A stretch of DNA of 64,000 bases from Pseudothioclava nitratireducens (GTDB taxonomy: Bacteria; Pseudomonadota; Alphaproteobacteria; Rhodobacterales; Rhodobacteraceae). The stretch lies in the NCBI RefSeq assembly GCF_029210495.1, contig NZ_JARGDK010000009.1:1-64000 (forward strand), written 5' to 3'. Shown here in pieces: positions 31,392 through 40,299 of this stretch. Position 1 is the stretch's first letter. Every line of letters starts with the position of its first letter. Position numbers and translations under genes: made by a program. The notes under the pieces are model-generated. The model saw only the letters and a list, made by a program, of their open reading frames with translations. It was not told the origin of the DNA and did no database searches.

Positions 31392-32273
31392 TTAGTCGGT
31401 AATCCGCGAGATCATCTCGAGCGCATCGTCGAGACCCGTCCGCGTCATGGTGAGCGAGCGCTTGGTGCTGCGCAGGCGTTGGGCCACGGCGCGCGCGATT
31501 TCGAGCGCGCGGCGGCTTTCGTCGGGGGCGCGACGACGGTCGGCGCGGGCGATCATCCGCTCGTAGAGCGCGCGGGTCTCCTCCATCGGTTCGAGCCCGA
31601 GGGCGCTGGCCAATTCGCCCTGACAGATGCGGTATTGCGCGATGGCCTTTGCGCGGGCGCCCAGCTCCAGATAAGAGCGCATCAGCAGCCGGTGGATGTC
31701 CTCACGCAGGGGTTCAAGTTGCGCCAGCCGCGCGCCGAAGCGCACCGAGCTGGCGGGGTCGCCTGCGCGCTCCGAGATCCGGGCGAGCAGGCCGAGGCCG
31801 TCGACAAAGACCATCCGCAACCGCTCGCGTTCGAGATCGGCCCAATCGGCATCGATCTGCTCGAAAGCGTCGCCCCGATACAGCGCGACGGCCTCGGTCG
31901 CCCGTGCGATCTGTTGAGCGTCGGGGGCATCGCGGTGATGGAGCAGCACCTCCATCGCGTCCTCGAACTCGATCAGATCGACCCGGATGCGGGCCTCATC
32001 ATTGAGACGCAGCCGGGTGCTGGACGACGTATCGAACAGGTCCTCGAGCCCCGGGATCGTGCGGATGCGCCAGAGCGCGGTGGCAAGGCAGCGCCGCGCC
32101 CGCCGTCCTGGCTTGTCCGGCCAGAGCCGGTCGGCCAGCGCCTTGCGGTCGGCAGGGCGGTCGCGGTGACACAGCAGATAGGCGATGACGGGCGCGCAGG
32201 AATCCGGGATCGAGAGGGTCTCGCCCCGCTCCTGTTCGAGATCAAAAGCGCCCAGAAGGCGTAGAACAGCCAT
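31392..32273 (-). CDS. SARP-type transcriptional activator (winged helix plus BTAD)
   Basis: The 293-residue protein starts with LRLLGAFDLEQ, the usual first strand of an OmpR-like winged-helix domain in SARP proteins, followed by LADRLWPDKPGRRARRCLATALWRIR (recognition region, residues ~45-75). A BTAD helical repeat domain spans ~95-240 (RDAFEQ-like motif YRGDAFEQ, then EDIHRLLMRSYLELGARAKAIAQYRICQ). The family activates specific operons, mostly secondary-metabolite or toxin clusters in Actinobacteria, and is less common in proteobacteria. A start at 32273 is backed by AGGGG upstream; an in-frame ATG at 32312 is possible. It most likely controls the downstream ten-gene operon. Confidence 0.85.
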   Translation of the reverse strand: MAVLRLLGAFDLEQERGETLSIPDSCAPVIAYLLCHRDRPADRKALADRLWPDKPGRRARRCLATALWRIRTIPGLEDLFDTSSSTRLRLNDEARIRVDLIEFEDAMEVLLHHRDAPDAQQIARATEAVALYRGDAFEQIDADWADLERERLRMVFVDGLGLLARISERAGDPASSVRFGARLAQLEPLREDIHRLLMRSYLELGARAKAIAQYRICQGELASALGLEPMEETRALYERMIARADRRRAPDESRRALEIARAVAQRLRSTKRSLTMTRTGLDDALEMISRITD

Positions 32274-32588
32274 GCTTGCGATCCCCTCGTGCGCCCCAGT
32301 TCGGGGCAGCATCGCAACGCGGGTCGCTTACTCAAAATGCAAACCGGTATCGCCCGGCTTTTCGACAGAAAAGACCCAGTGTCGTTCGATGGTTTCGAAT
32401 GTGAATTGTTCCCTGATCGCACAATCTTTGCGCGAGTCGGACCCTACGTCAAGCGGTCATCCGGCTGCGCCATTCGGATCGGCGGAAAGGCCCGGAAGGC
32501 TAGGGCATGGACAAATCCAGCCGAGATGACATTCTGCGAATGGGAGGGCTGGCGCAGGTTTTGTCTGGCCGGGAGTGAGGATCGCAGG
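32274..32588. other. Divergent intergenic region, regulator to alcohol dehydrogenase
   Basis: This 315-bp gap holds the divergent promoters of the SARP gene and the alcohol dehydrogenase. No copies of the GTGAC repeat found downstream of the regulator are present, so autoregulation through that site is unlikely. Short open frames here lack ribosome binding sites. No hairpin of note was found. Confidence 0.5.
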
Positions 32589-33716
32589 ATGAAGACACGC
32601 ATTGCGCTTTTGCGCGCCATGGGCGCGGCGCGCCCCTATGACCAAAGCCGACCGCTCGAGATCGTCGAGGCGGAGCTGGCCGAGCCGGGACCGGGGGAGC
32701 TGCGGGTCAAGATGGCGGCGGCGGGGCTGTGCCACTCCGACCTGTCGGTGATCAACGGGGATCGTCCGCGCGATATGCCAGTGGCGCTTGGTCATGAGGC
32801 CTCGGGCGTGGTGGATGCGGTCGGTCCGGGTGTCACGCGTTTCGCGCCGGGCGATCACATCGTGCTGGTCTTCGTGCCGTCCTGCGGCCATTGCGTGCCC
32901 TGTGCCGAAGGGCGCCCGGCGCTCTGCGAACCGGCAGCGGTCGCGGCGGGGCATGGCACGCTTTTGAGTGGCGCGCGCCGGATCACGGCCGAGGGCGCGC
33001 CACTCAACCATCATATCGGCGTATCTGCATTTTCCGATTACGCGGTCGTCTCCGAGAATTCCTGCGTGAAGATCGACAAGGACATTCCGCTCGACCTTGC
33101 GGCGCTTCTGGGATGTGCGGTTCTGACCGGGGTTGGCGCGGTGCTCAATTCGGGCGATCTGCGCCCGGGCCAGTCCTGCGCGGTTATCGGGCTGGGCGGC
33201 GTCGGTCTGGCGGGTCTTTTGGGCGCGGTTGCGGGCGGTGCCGGGGCTGTCGTCGCTGTAGACCTTGCCGAGGACAAGCGCGCGCTTGCGCTCGACCTTG
33301 GGGCGACTCATGCCATCGACCCATCCGCACTCGGTGCAGTCGAGGAGGTTCGCAACCTGACGGGCGGGGGTGTCGATCTGGCGGTGGAACTGGCGGGTGC
33401 GGTGCCCGCGCTGCAATTCGCCTATGCCATCACCCGGCGCGGCGGAACGACGGTGACGGCGGGTTTGCCCAACCCTGCGCATGAACTCAAGATTCCGGCC
33501 GTATCTCTGACGGCGGGCGAGCAGGTGCTCAAGGGGTCTTATGTTGGCTCCTGCGTGCCCGTGCGCGATATCCCGCGCTATGCCCGGATGATGGTGCAGG
33601 GGCAGCTTCCGGTTGAACGGCTGCTGACGCATCGGATCAAGCTCGACGAGATCAACGAGGGGTTCGAGCGGCTGGCCTCTGGGGCGGCGATCCGGCAGGT
33701 GGTCATCTTTGACTGA
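32589..33716 (+). CDS. Zinc-dependent medium-chain alcohol dehydrogenase
   Basis: The 375-residue MDR enzyme has catalytic zinc ligands in GLCHSD (residues ~48-53) and GHEASGVV (residues ~71-78), a structural zinc lobe [15 protein letters not shown] (residues ~99-113), and a Rossmann NAD site [12 protein letters not shown] (residues ~202-213). It would oxidise an alcohol, or a glutathione or mycothiol adduct, with NAD+. The pattern is closest to class III-like alcohol dehydrogenases, but the substrate is not evident. GAGG and a weak spacer precede ATG 32589. It stands alone, followed 74 bp later by msrB. Confidence 0.88.
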   Translation: MKTRIALLRAMGAARPYDQSRPLEIVEAELAEPGPGELRVKMAAAGLCHSDLSVINGDRPRDMPVALGHEASGVVDAVGPGVTRFAPGDHIVLVFVPSCGHCVPCAEGRPALCEPAAVAAGHGTLLSGARRITAEGAPLNHHIGVSAFSDYAVVSENSCVKIDKDIPLDLAALLGCAVLTGVGAVLNSGDLRPGQSCAVIGLGGVGLAGLLGAVAGGAGAVVAVDLAEDKRALALDLGATHAIDPSALGAVEEVRNLTGGGVDLAVELAGAVPALQFAYAITRRGGTTVTAGLPNPAHELKIPAVSLTAGEQVLKGSYVGSCVPVRDIPRYARMMVQGQLPVERLLTHRIKLDEINEGFERLASGAAIRQVVIFD

Positions 33717-33790
33717 CGCATGAAGCCCGAGACCTTTCCTCGCGCGGCCATCCGCCTACATGCGGGGAAAGAGTTTCGCAGGAGGACCCC

Positions 33791-34231
33791 ATGTCGCGCT
33801 ATGCAAAAACCCCGGATGCGCTCGCCCGGCTGACGCCGGAGCAGTATCGCGTGACCCAGCAGAACGGCACAGAACGCCCCGGAACCGGAGAGCATCTGGG
33901 TGAGAAACGACGCGGCATCTATGTTGATATCGTCTCGGGGGAGCCGCTCTTTGCCTCTTCTGCGAAATACGAGTCCGGTTGCGGTTGGCCGTCTTTTACC
34001 CGGCCCCTTGTGAACGAGCATGTGGTCGAGCTGCGCGACACGAGCCACGGGATGGTGCGGACCGAGGTGCGCTCGCAGCATGGGGACAGCCATCTCGGGC
34101 ATGTCTTCAATGACGGTCCGCCCGAGGAGGGCGGGCTGCGCTACTGCATCAACTCGGCGGCCCTGCGTTTCATCCCCTATGAGGAGATGGAGGCCGAGGG
34201 CTACGGCGCGTTTATGGCGCAGGTCGACTGA
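33791..34231 (+). CDS. msrB: Peptide methionine-R-sulfoxide reductase
   Basis: The 146-residue protein matches MsrB throughout: [29 protein letters not shown] and [13 protein letters not shown], where Cys in RYCINS is the catalytic sulfur. The two CxxC pairs that bind structural zinc in E. coli MsrB are missing, so this is the zinc-free form. It repairs oxidised methionine in proteins in the cytoplasm. AGGAGG lies upstream of the ATG, and a terminator follows. Confidence 0.93.
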   Translation: MSRYAKTPDALARLTPEQYRVTQQNGTERPGTGEHLGEKRRGIYVDIVSGEPLFASSAKYESGCGWPSFTRPLVNEHVVELRDTSHGMVRTEVRSQHGDSHLGHVFNDGPPEEGGLRYCINSAALRFIPYEEMEAEGYGAFMAQVD

Positions 34232-34254
34232 TCGCCTCGTGTGAGCCACGCGCG

Positions 34255-34280
34255 AAGGCCCCGGATGGGGCCTTTTGTTT
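34255..34280 (+). terminator. Rho-independent terminator after msrB
   Basis: AAGGCCCC (34255-34262) and GGGGCCTT (34267-34274) make an 8-bp stem with a GGAT loop, followed by TTTTGTTT. Confidence 0.9.
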
Positions 34281-34330
34281 GTGCAATCCCTGTGGCAGGG
34301 TCGCGCCCAAACCACGAACAGGAGAAACGC

Positions 34331-35371
34331 ATGCGCAAGATCGAACTGGGGCGCACCGGGCTGATGGTGAGCGAAATCTGTCTGGGCTCGATGACGTGGG
34401 GCTCGCAGAACACCGAAAGCGAGGGCCATGCCCAGTTGGACGCGGCGTTGGAGCGGGGCGTCGATTTCATTGACACCGCCGAGATGTATCCCGTGAACCC
34501 GGTGCGTGCAGAGACGGCCGGGCGGACCGAAGACATCATCGGCACGTGGCTGGCCAAGCGCGGCAAACGCGACGATGTGGTGATTGCGACCAAGATCGTG
34601 GGCGCCGGGTCGGTGGTTGCGGGCGGTGCGCCGATCGCGCCCAAACGGCTGCGGGAGGCCCTCGACGCTTCGCTTGCGCGGCTGAAAACGGATTACGTCG
34701 ATCTGTATCAGCTGCACTGGCCGAACCGCGGTTCGTATCACTTCCGCAAGACCTGGAGCTTTGACCCGACCGGGCAGAAGACCGCGCAGGTGCGCGAGAA
34801 TATGGAAGAGGTGATCGACACGCTGGGCGAGTTGGTGCGTGAGGGCAAGATCCGTCATGTCGGGCTCTCGAATGAAAGCGCATGGGGCACCGCGGAATGG
34901 CTGCGCCTCGCCGAAGCGGGCAAGGGGCCGCGCATGGCCGCGATCCAGAACGAATACTCGCTGATGTGCCGCTATTTCGATCTCGATCTGGCGGAGCTGT
35001 GCCACCATGAGGATGTGACGCTGCTGGCCTATTCGCCGCTCGCGGCGGGCATCTTGAGCGGCAAGTATTCCGGCGATGTCACGCCCGCGCCGTCGCGCCG
35101 GGCGCTGGTGCATGATCTGGGCGGTCGCGCCAATCCGCGCGCCTTCGAGATCGCCGATATTTACGCGGGCATTGCGCGCGAGGCGGGGCTCGACCCGGTG
35201 ACGATGGCGGTGCGCTGGGTGATGGAACGCCCGGTGCGCACGATCCCGATCATCGGTGCGACGACGCTCGATCAGTTGCGGGTGAATATCGACGCGGCCG
35301 AGATTGCGCTGCCCAAGGATGTCTCGGACGAGATCGCGCGCGTTCACCGTGCGCATCCGATGCCGTTCTGA
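34331..35371 (+). CDS. Aldo/keto reductase (Tas-like)
   Basis: A 346-residue TIM-barrel oxidoreductase. Family features are LGRTGLMVSEICLGSMTWG at the N-terminus, DTAEMYPV (the Asp/Tyr catalytic pair, residues ~49-56), KTDYVDLYQLHWPNR (catalytic His region, ~125-139) and a late NADPH site near TIPIIGATTLDQLRVN. It reduces aldehydes or ketones with NADPH; the physiological substrate is unknown. The Tas group is a related, better-known example. AGGAG precedes ATG 34331. A small lipoprotein gene follows 15 bp later. Confidence 0.9.
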   Translation: MRKIELGRTGLMVSEICLGSMTWGSQNTESEGHAQLDAALERGVDFIDTAEMYPVNPVRAETAGRTEDIIGTWLAKRGKRDDVVIATKIVGAGSVVAGGAPIAPKRLREALDASLARLKTDYVDLYQLHWPNRGSYHFRKTWSFDPTGQKTAQVRENMEEVIDTLGELVREGKIRHVGLSNESAWGTAEWLRLAEAGKGPRMAAIQNEYSLMCRYFDLDLAELCHHEDVTLLAYSPLAAGILSGKYSGDVTPAPSRRALVHDLGGRANPRAFEIADIYAGIAREAGLDPVTMAVRWVMERPVRTIPIIGATTLDQLRVNIDAAEIALPKDVSDEIARVHRAHPMPF

Positions 35372-35385
35372 GGAGGGCGGTCTCG

Positions 35386-35721
35386 ATGCGCGCAGTCATT
35401 CTCGGAGCGTTGACGGTTCTGGCGTTGGCGGCGTGCAAACCGCAATCCAACGCCCCCGATGCTCTCGAACCCGTGGGCGAGGCGCGCGTGGCGTTTGATC
35501 GTGCCAATTGCGAGGCCGCTGGCGGGGCTTGGCGGACCGGTGAGCGGGTCGCGTTCTGTCAGTATCAGACGCGCGACGGCGGCAAGTCCTGCACCAACGG
35601 TACCCAATGCGAGGGCGCTTGCCTCGCGCGCGCCCAAAGCTGCGCGCCGATCCGTCCTCTGATTGGCTGCAACGAGGTCATCACCGGTGCTGGACTACGG
35701 GTGACCGAATGCGTCGAGTGA
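35386..35721 (+). CDS. Small cysteine-rich lipoprotein
   Basis: A 111-residue protein with a lipoprotein signal ending LAAC at residue ~16. The mature part carries seven further Cys residues, an even spread that suggests disulfides in the periplasm (CEAAGG, FCQYQ, SCTNGTQCEGAC, SCAP, GCNE, TECVE). Its family is not recognised. The last codons overlap the start of the following lipocalin-like gene by 13 bp, so the two lipoproteins are translated together. Confidence 0.75.
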   Translation: MRAVILGALTVLALAACKPQSNAPDALEPVGEARVAFDRANCEAAGGAWRTGERVAFCQYQTRDGGKSCTNGTQCEGACLARAQSCAPIRPLIGCNEVITGAGLRVTECVE

Positions 35722-36227
35722 CCCCGCGCCTCGGCTGGCTTGCAATGCTCGCGCTGGCGGGCTGCATTGGGGCGAAGCCCGCGCCGCCCGATTATCTGGT
35801 GACGCAGGGGCGCATGTCCTCGGCGGCGTTGTTCGATCCTGCACGGTTCGGCGGTGACTGGCGGGTGATCCGCAGCGGGGCCGGGGGCTGTGCGGGCGCG
35901 CAGCAATCCTGGGGTTTCGACGGGGCGCAGACTTATTCGTTGAGCGGTGTCGATTGCTCCGGGGCGCGGCCTGCTGTGCTTGAGGGCACGGCGGTGGTGA
36001 CCGGCCCCGGCGGGCGGCTGATGGCCCGGGGGGCTGCGTATCAGTCCAAGCCCGTCTGGCTGCTTTGGGTGGATCAGGACTACCGCATAGCGGTTTTGGG
36101 AACCCCGGACGGCAGTTTCGCGGTCGTCTTGGCCCGAGAAAACGTTGCGGCGCGTGGAGACCTGACGCGCGCGGCGCTGGAAGTACTTGATTTCAACGGC
36201 TACGATCTCGGGAAGCTGCCTGAATGA
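35709..36227 (+). CDS. Lipocalin-like lipoprotein
   Basis: A 172-residue lipoprotein (lipobox LAGC, residues ~15-18) whose mature part opens with FDPARFGGDWRVIRSG, similar to the first strand of bacterial Blc-type lipocalins that carry a conserved G-x-W. Strands continue with SWGFDGAQTYSL and KPVWLLWVDQDYRIAVLGTP. Such proteins bind lipids at the outer membrane. The start lies inside the end of the preceding lipoprotein gene; its stop overlaps the EamA gene by 4 bp. Confidence 0.7.
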   Translation: MRRVTPRLGWLAMLALAGCIGAKPAPPDYLVTQGRMSSAALFDPARFGGDWRVIRSGAGGCAGAQQSWGFDGAQTYSLSGVDCSGARPAVLEGTAVVTGPGGRLMARGAAYQSKPVWLLWVDQDYRIAVLGTPDGSFAVVLARENVAARGDLTRAALEVLDFNGYDLGKLPE

Positions 36228-37126
36228 GTGCGGGCATCGGCTGGGCACTCTTGGTCGTGCTGGCTTCCGCGCTACAAACCGCGCGCTTCGTCTTACAAAA
36301 GATCCTCGCGGGGAGTGGCCTCTCGACCGGGGGCGCGACGTTTTCCCGGTTCCTGTTCGGCGCGCCCATCGCGACGGCGGCGGCCTTGGCGCTGGTCCTT
36401 GGCACCGGCGTATCTGTGCCCGAGCTGACGCCGCGTTTCTGGGGTTTCGTTCTCGCGGGCGGCGCGGGGCAAGTCTTTGCGACCTTCCTGACCGTCGCGC
36501 TCTTTCAGCTGCGCAATTTCGCCGTGGGTGTCGCCTTTACCAAGACCGAGACCGTGCAGGTCGCGCTGTTCTCGGCGCTGATCCTTGGCGAGGCGGTGTC
36601 GGGGCTGGGCTGGGTGGCGATCCTGATGGGGTTCGCGGGGGTGCTCTTGATGTCGCGGCCACCACAGGGCGGGCGTTGGCTGGGCCGCTCGGCGCTTTAT
36701 GGGGTGCTGGCGGGGGCGGGTTTCGCCATCGCAGCGATCGGGTATCGCGGTGCCACGGTCGAGCTGGAACCGCTGCCCTTCGTGCTGCGCGCGATGATTG
36801 CGCTGGCGGCGGCGACCTGTTCGCAAAGCCTTGGCATGGCGCTTTATCTGCGGTTTTTCGAGCCCGGAGAACTGACCCGCGTGCTCCGGGCATGGCGGCG
36901 CACGGTCTGGGTCGGGATCACGGGGGTTGGCGGCTCGGCGGGCTGGTTTTGCGCCTTTGCGCTTCAGAACGCGGCCTATGTGCGCGCCTTCGGGCAGATT
37001 GAGATGATCTTCACGCTGATGGCTTCGGTGCTCTTCTTCAACGAGCGGCTGCACCGGCGCGAGGGTCTGGGGATCGCTCTGGTGGTGCTGTCGCTCTTGC
37101 TGTTGGTGTTGGGGGCGCGCGGCTAG
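36224..37126 (+). CDS. EamA/DMT-superfamily transporter
   Basis: The 300-residue protein has about ten transmembrane helices arranged as two similar halves, the layout of drug/metabolite exporters: FARFLFG-like SRFLFGAPIA early, a first half ending in a KTET-containing helix (FTKTETVQVALFSALILGE, residues ~105-123), and a second half ending with NERLHRREGLGIALVVLSLLLLV. It probably exports a small metabolite. The start overlaps the lipocalin stop (ATGA). The Nudix gene converges from the other side, 1 bp away. Confidence 0.85.
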   Translation: MSAGIGWALLVVLASALQTARFVLQKILAGSGLSTGGATFSRFLFGAPIATAAALALVLGTGVSVPELTPRFWGFVLAGGAGQVFATFLTVALFQLRNFAVGVAFTKTETVQVALFSALILGEAVSGLGWVAILMGFAGVLLMSRPPQGGRWLGRSALYGVLAGAGFAIAAIGYRGATVELEPLPFVLRAMIALAAATCSQSLGMALYLRFFEPGELTRVLRAWRRTVWVGITGVGGSAGWFCAFALQNAAYVRAFGQIEMIFTLMASVLFFNERLHRREGLGIALVVLSLLLLVLGARG

Positions 37127-37127
37127 A

Positions 37128-37841
37128 TCAGGCGATCCGGCGGAACTCGGAGCGGGGGCCGGAATTATCGAAGAAGGGCACGCTTTCGGGCGGGGTGATC
37201 CGGGCGCCCGAGGCATCGAGCAACGCCTGCACTTCGGCCAGAACGACCTCGGTGATGAAGGGCAGGTTGAGCGCGCGCGCCTCGGCCATCGGCACCCAAT
37301 GCAGGTGAGACAGCTCATCGCAGGCGCGCGAGAAATCCTCGGGGTCGCCGCAGATATCGGCCACGTCGCACAGGAAGAAGCGCGCGTCGAAGCGGCGCGG
37401 GCGACCCGGCGGGGTGATCGCGCGGAACACGAAATGCAAGGGCGCTGCGGCGGGCAACTGCCCCAAGGCGGCGAACTCGGCCCAATCGCCGGGCGGCGTG
37501 CCGGGCCAGCGGCCCTCAGTGCCCAGAACGAGGCCGGTCTCCTCCCAGAGCTCGCGCACCGCGGCGGTGGCGAGTGCCGGGCCAATCGCGTCGGGTGCCT
37601 CAAAGGCAAGCCTGCGCGCGCAGGTCTCGGAGAGGGCGGAGCCAAGCGGAATATCCCAGTCCTCGGCATCGAGCGCACCGCCCGGGAAGACGTATTTCGA
37701 CGGCATGAAGGCCGCGCCCGCGCCGCGCATCCCCATCAGCACCGCGGGCCCGTCCGTCGCGTCGCGTCGCACGATCAGCACGGTCGCCGCATGCCGCAGC
37801 GCGGTTTTGTCGATCGGGGCGGTGGGGCGCAGCTCAGTCAT
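37128..37841 (-). CDS. Nudix hydrolase
   Basis: The 237-residue protein has FPGGALDAED around residues 50-60 and, after an insertion of ~25 residues, AVRELWEETGLVL near residues 96-108. Together they give the G-x5-E ... REUxEE Nudix box, which coordinates magnesium for cleaving nucleoside diphosphate-X substrates. The insertion splits the motif, as in CoA-pyrophosphatase and RNA-linked relatives with long loops. The substrate is unknown. ATG 37841 overlaps the preceding DUF983 stop by 8 bp. Confidence 0.85.
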   Translation of the reverse strand: MTELRPTAPIDKTALRHAATVLIVRRDATDGPAVLMGMRGAGAAFMPSKYVFPGGALDAEDWDIPLGSALSETCARRLAFEAPDAIGPALATAAVRELWEETGLVLGTEGRWPGTPPGDWAEFAALGQLPAAAPLHFVFRAITPPGRPRRFDARFFLCDVADICGDPEDFSRACDELSHLHWVPMAEARALNLPFITEVVLAEVQALLDASGARITPPESVPFFDNSGPRSEFRRIA

Positions 37842-38238
37842 GGACGATCTCGCCTGCGCCAAAGCCATGCATCCGCCGCGACCATTGGATCGCAACGATC
37901 ATCCCCTTGAACATCGGCAGCAGCAGCAGCGAGAGCGCGAGCGTGCCCGCGCCGAACATTGCGATCATTGTCATCGGCGAAGGCCGATAGGCGATGAATA
38001 CCCACAGGATTGCGGGCGCGAGGATATGCCCGACCACGAGGATCGTCAGATAGGCAGGCCCGTCATCGGCGCGGTGATGCGAATAGGTCTCGCCGCATTC
38101 GGGACAAGTGTCGCGCACCTTGAGGTAGCCATCCAGCATTCGGCCTTTGCCGCAATTCGGGCAGCGGCAGCGCAACCCGCGCAGGATGGCGGTCTTGACC
38201 GGGCGGTCGTCGATCATGTCGTCGCGGTAATTGTCCAT
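37834..38238 (-). CDS. DUF983 membrane protein
   Basis: A 134-residue protein typical of DUF983. Two CxxC pairs form a zinc-ribbon near the N-terminus (CRCPNCGKGRM, residues ~24-34, and TCPECGETY, residues ~44-52), followed by two to three transmembrane helices (LTILVVGHILAPAILWVFIA and onward). The function of DUF983 proteins is unknown; they are common in alphaproteobacteria and often neighbour Nudix or cytochrome-oxidase genes. The start at 38238 has GGGAG upstream. Confidence 0.85.
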   Translation of the reverse strand: MDNYRDDMIDDRPVKTAILRGLRCRCPNCGKGRMLDGYLKVRDTCPECGETYSHHRADDGPAYLTILVVGHILAPAILWVFIAYRPSPMTMIAMFGAGTLALSLLLLPMFKGMIVAIQWSRRMHGFGAGEIVHD

Positions 38239-38414
38239 GCGCTCTCCCTTTCGCTTCCTCTTTAGAGCCGAAATCGTCGGTCGGGAAAAGAGGGTGCTTG
38301 CGATCACGCCGTGTCACGGATGCGTGTGGTGATTGCCGGGTGCGACGGAAAGCCGGAACTGGGGCGTTTGTCGGATGTAAGCGGCGCAGGGGCCGCATGA
38401 AACAGGAGATGACA

Positions 38415-39248
38415 ATGAAACTGAGCAGCAAATCCGTCATGCTGGCCCTTCTGATGGCCGGGACGAGCATCGCCGCCGTGGCGCCAGTCATGGCGCAGGA
38501 CCAGACCCCGCCGCGTGTTCAGGCGCAGGACGGGACCGGGCCGGGCAATGGTCCGGGTGCGGGCAATGGTCCGGGCGCGGGGAACGGGCCGGGCGCAGGT
38601 CCGATGGATGGCACCGGTTCCGGCCCGATGGGGCGCATGCCGATGGGCGCGATGCCGGGCATGATGGACGGGCCGGGAATGGTCTTCGAGAGCTTTGACG
38701 CGGATGGCGACGGCAAGGTCACGGCCGAGGAGTTTCAGGCAAAGCGCCAAAACGACATCGCCGGGCTTGACGCGAATGGTGATGGCAAACTGAGCGCCGA
38801 AGAACTCGTCGCGCAAGAGATGAAGCGGGCGCAGGTTCAGGCCGAAGCACGCGTCAAGGCGCGCATCTCGGCGCAGGATATTGACGGGGACGGGCTGCTG
38901 TCGGTCGAAGAACTGGCGACGCGTTCTGTTCCGGCGGCGATGTTCTCGCGTCTCGACCGCGATGGCGACGGTGCCGTGAGCGCCGAGGAAATGGCTGCGG
39001 CCAGGGCGATGATGCAGTCGCGGATGGGCAGCCGCGATCAACGCGGCGACCGGATGGAGCGTGGGCGCGATGGGGGCCGCATGGGCGGGTATGATCATCA
39101 CGGCGGCAAAATGATGCGCGGCGGGCACGATCATGGTGGTCAGCGCGGCCAGCGTATGGGCGGAAATGGTCCGGGCATGGGGCCGCAAGGCAATGACGGT
39201 TGGGGGCAGTTCTTCCAGCGCAACGCGCCCGGTCAGAGCGACTACTGA
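38415..39248 (+). CDS. Secreted EF-hand calcium-binding protein
   Basis: A 277-residue protein with a Sec signal peptide (residues 1-27, cleavage after VMA). A Gly/Asn/Pro repeat linker (~41-63) is followed by four EF-hand loops of 12 residues: D95-E106, D119-E130, D155-E166 and D181-E192, each with the DxDGDG core. The C-terminal third is rich in Gly, His, Met and Arg (HHGGK, GHDHGG), which may bind metals. It would act in the periplasm as a calcium sensor or buffer. AGGAG precedes the ATG by ~6 bases. It lies just upstream of an ECF sigma operon, suggesting a shared stress response. Confidence 0.85.
   Translation: MKLSSKSVMLALLMAGTSIAAVAPVMAQDQTPPRVQAQDGTGPGNGPGAGNGPGAGNGPGAGPMDGTGSGPMGRMPMGAMPGMMDGPGMVFESFDADGDGKVTAEEFQAKRQNDIAGLDANGDGKLSAEELVAQEMKRAQVQAEARVKARISAQDIDGDGLLSVEELATRSVPAAMFSRLDRDGDGAVSAEEMAAARAMMQSRMGSRDQRGDRMERGRDGGRMGGYDHHGGKMMRGGHDHGGQRGQRMGGNGPGMGPQGNDGWGQFFQRNAPGQSDY
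38544..38597 (+). repeat. 18-bp tandem repeat encoding GNGPGA
   Basis: Three head-to-tail 18-bp units (38544-38561, 38562-38579, 38580-38597) encode GNGPGA each, in the linker of the EF-hand protein. They differ at a few positions, mostly third codon bases. Copy number may vary between strains without breaking the frame. Confidence 0.8.
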
Positions 39249-39262
39249 GACCGGCGGGACCC

Positions 39263-39298
39263 GGGCGCAACCGTCCGGGGCCCCCGATTGCGCCCTTT
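39263..39298 (+). terminator. Probable terminator after the EF-hand gene
   Basis: GGGCGCAA (39263-39270) pairs with TTGCGCCC (39288-39295), followed by TTTCC. The long, GC-rich loop may pair further. It lies 14 bp after the stop and before the sigma factor gene. Confidence 0.6.
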
Positions 39299-39325
39299 CC
39301 GCTTTCGCGTTAGGCCAGAGGCAGA

Positions 39326-39910
39326 ATGGATATGGCACTCGATGCGCTCACCGATGTCTCGGACGAGACACTTCTGGTTCTCTATGGCAATGGGGACCGG
39401 GATGCGGCGCGCAGCCTGACGCTGAGGATGGGGCCGCTGGCCTATCGGGTGGCCTACCGAATGCTGTCGGATGCCGCGGAAGCCGAGGATGTGGCGCAAG
39501 AGGCGCTATTGAGGCTTTGGCGGATCGCACCCGAATGGCGCAACGGCGAGGCCAAGGTTTCGACCTGGCTCTACCGGGTCGTGACCAACCTTGCGACGGA
39601 TCGGCTGCGCAAACGGCGCGGTGTCGGGCTGGACGAAGCGCCCGAGGTCGAAGATGGCGCGCCGTCGGTCGTGCAGGCAATGATCGCGCGAGACCGGATG
39701 AACGCGCTTGAGGCAGCGCTGTCGCAATTGCCGGACCGGCAGCGGCAAGCGGTCGTTTTGCGCCATATCGAGGGGCTTTCGAACCCCGAGATCGCCGAAG
39801 CGATGGAAATCGGCGTTGAGGCCGTAGAAAGTTTGACGGCACGCGGCAAGAAGGGGCTGGCGAAACTGCTGGCGGGCCAGCGTGCGGAATTGGGGTTTGG
39901 CGATGACTGA
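39326..39910 (+). CDS. RNA polymerase ECF sigma factor
   Basis: The 194-residue protein has sigma region 2 (residues ~25-95, with AYRMLSDAAEAEDVAQEALLRLW and the -10-binding helix STWLYRVVTNLATDRLRK) and region 4 (~130-180, LPDRQRQAVVLRHIEGLSNPEIAEAMEIGVEAVESL). Region 3 is absent, as in ECF sigma factors. It directs transcription of a stress regulon. The downstream gene overlaps by 8 bp and encodes a likely membrane anti-sigma factor. The start ATG 39326 may instead be at 39332. Confidence 0.92.
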   Translation: MDMALDALTDVSDETLLVLYGNGDRDAARSLTLRMGPLAYRVAYRMLSDAAEAEDVAQEALLRLWRIAPEWRNGEAKVSTWLYRVVTNLATDRLRKRRGVGLDEAPEVEDGAPSVVQAMIARDRMNALEAALSQLPDRQRQAVVLRHIEGLSNPEIAEAMEIGVEAVESLTARGKKGLAKLLAGQRAELGFGDD

Positions 39911-40298
39911 GCACAAGCAAGATCGAGATCACGGGTTGAACGCCCTGTTCGAGACAGCCCGCGCTGACGCGCCGATGCCGTCCGCGGCGTTCCTCGCGCG
40001 GGTTCTGCAAGACGCGGAGGCCGAGCAGCAAGCCTTTGGCGCGCGCGGACGGGACCAGACGGGTGTCCGCGATGACGGGCTCGGGCTTTGGGGAGCGGTC
40101 ATGGGCCTGTTCGGCGGCTGGCGCGGAGTTGGTGGCATGGCGACGGCTGCGCTTGCGGGGGTCTGGATCGGCTTCTCGGGCGTTGATACGCTGAGCGGCT
40201 ATCTGGGAACGAGCAGCACCGCGACGGCGAGCCTTGGTACGGTCGAGCTCTTGCCCGAAGGGGACGAATTCGCGGCATTGTTCGGCGAGGAGGGATGA
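39903..40298 (+). CDS. Probable anti-sigma factor with one transmembrane helix
   Basis: A 131-residue protein. The cytoplasmic N-terminal ~75 residues (NALFETARADAPMPSAAFLARVLQDAEAEQ) are followed by a single transmembrane helix near residues 77-100 (GGMATAALAGVWIGF) and a short periplasmic tail. No zinc-binding HxxxCxxC motif is seen, so it would be a zinc-free anti-sigma. The 8-bp overlap with the sigma gene is the main basis for this assignment; the sequence itself is poorly conserved. Confidence 0.65.
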   Translation: MTEHKQDRDHGLNALFETARADAPMPSAAFLARVLQDAEAEQQAFGARGRDQTGVRDDGLGLWGAVMGLFGGWRGVGGMATAALAGVWIGFSGVDTLSGYLGTSSTATASLGTVELLPEGDEFAALFGEEG

Positions 40299-40299
40299 G

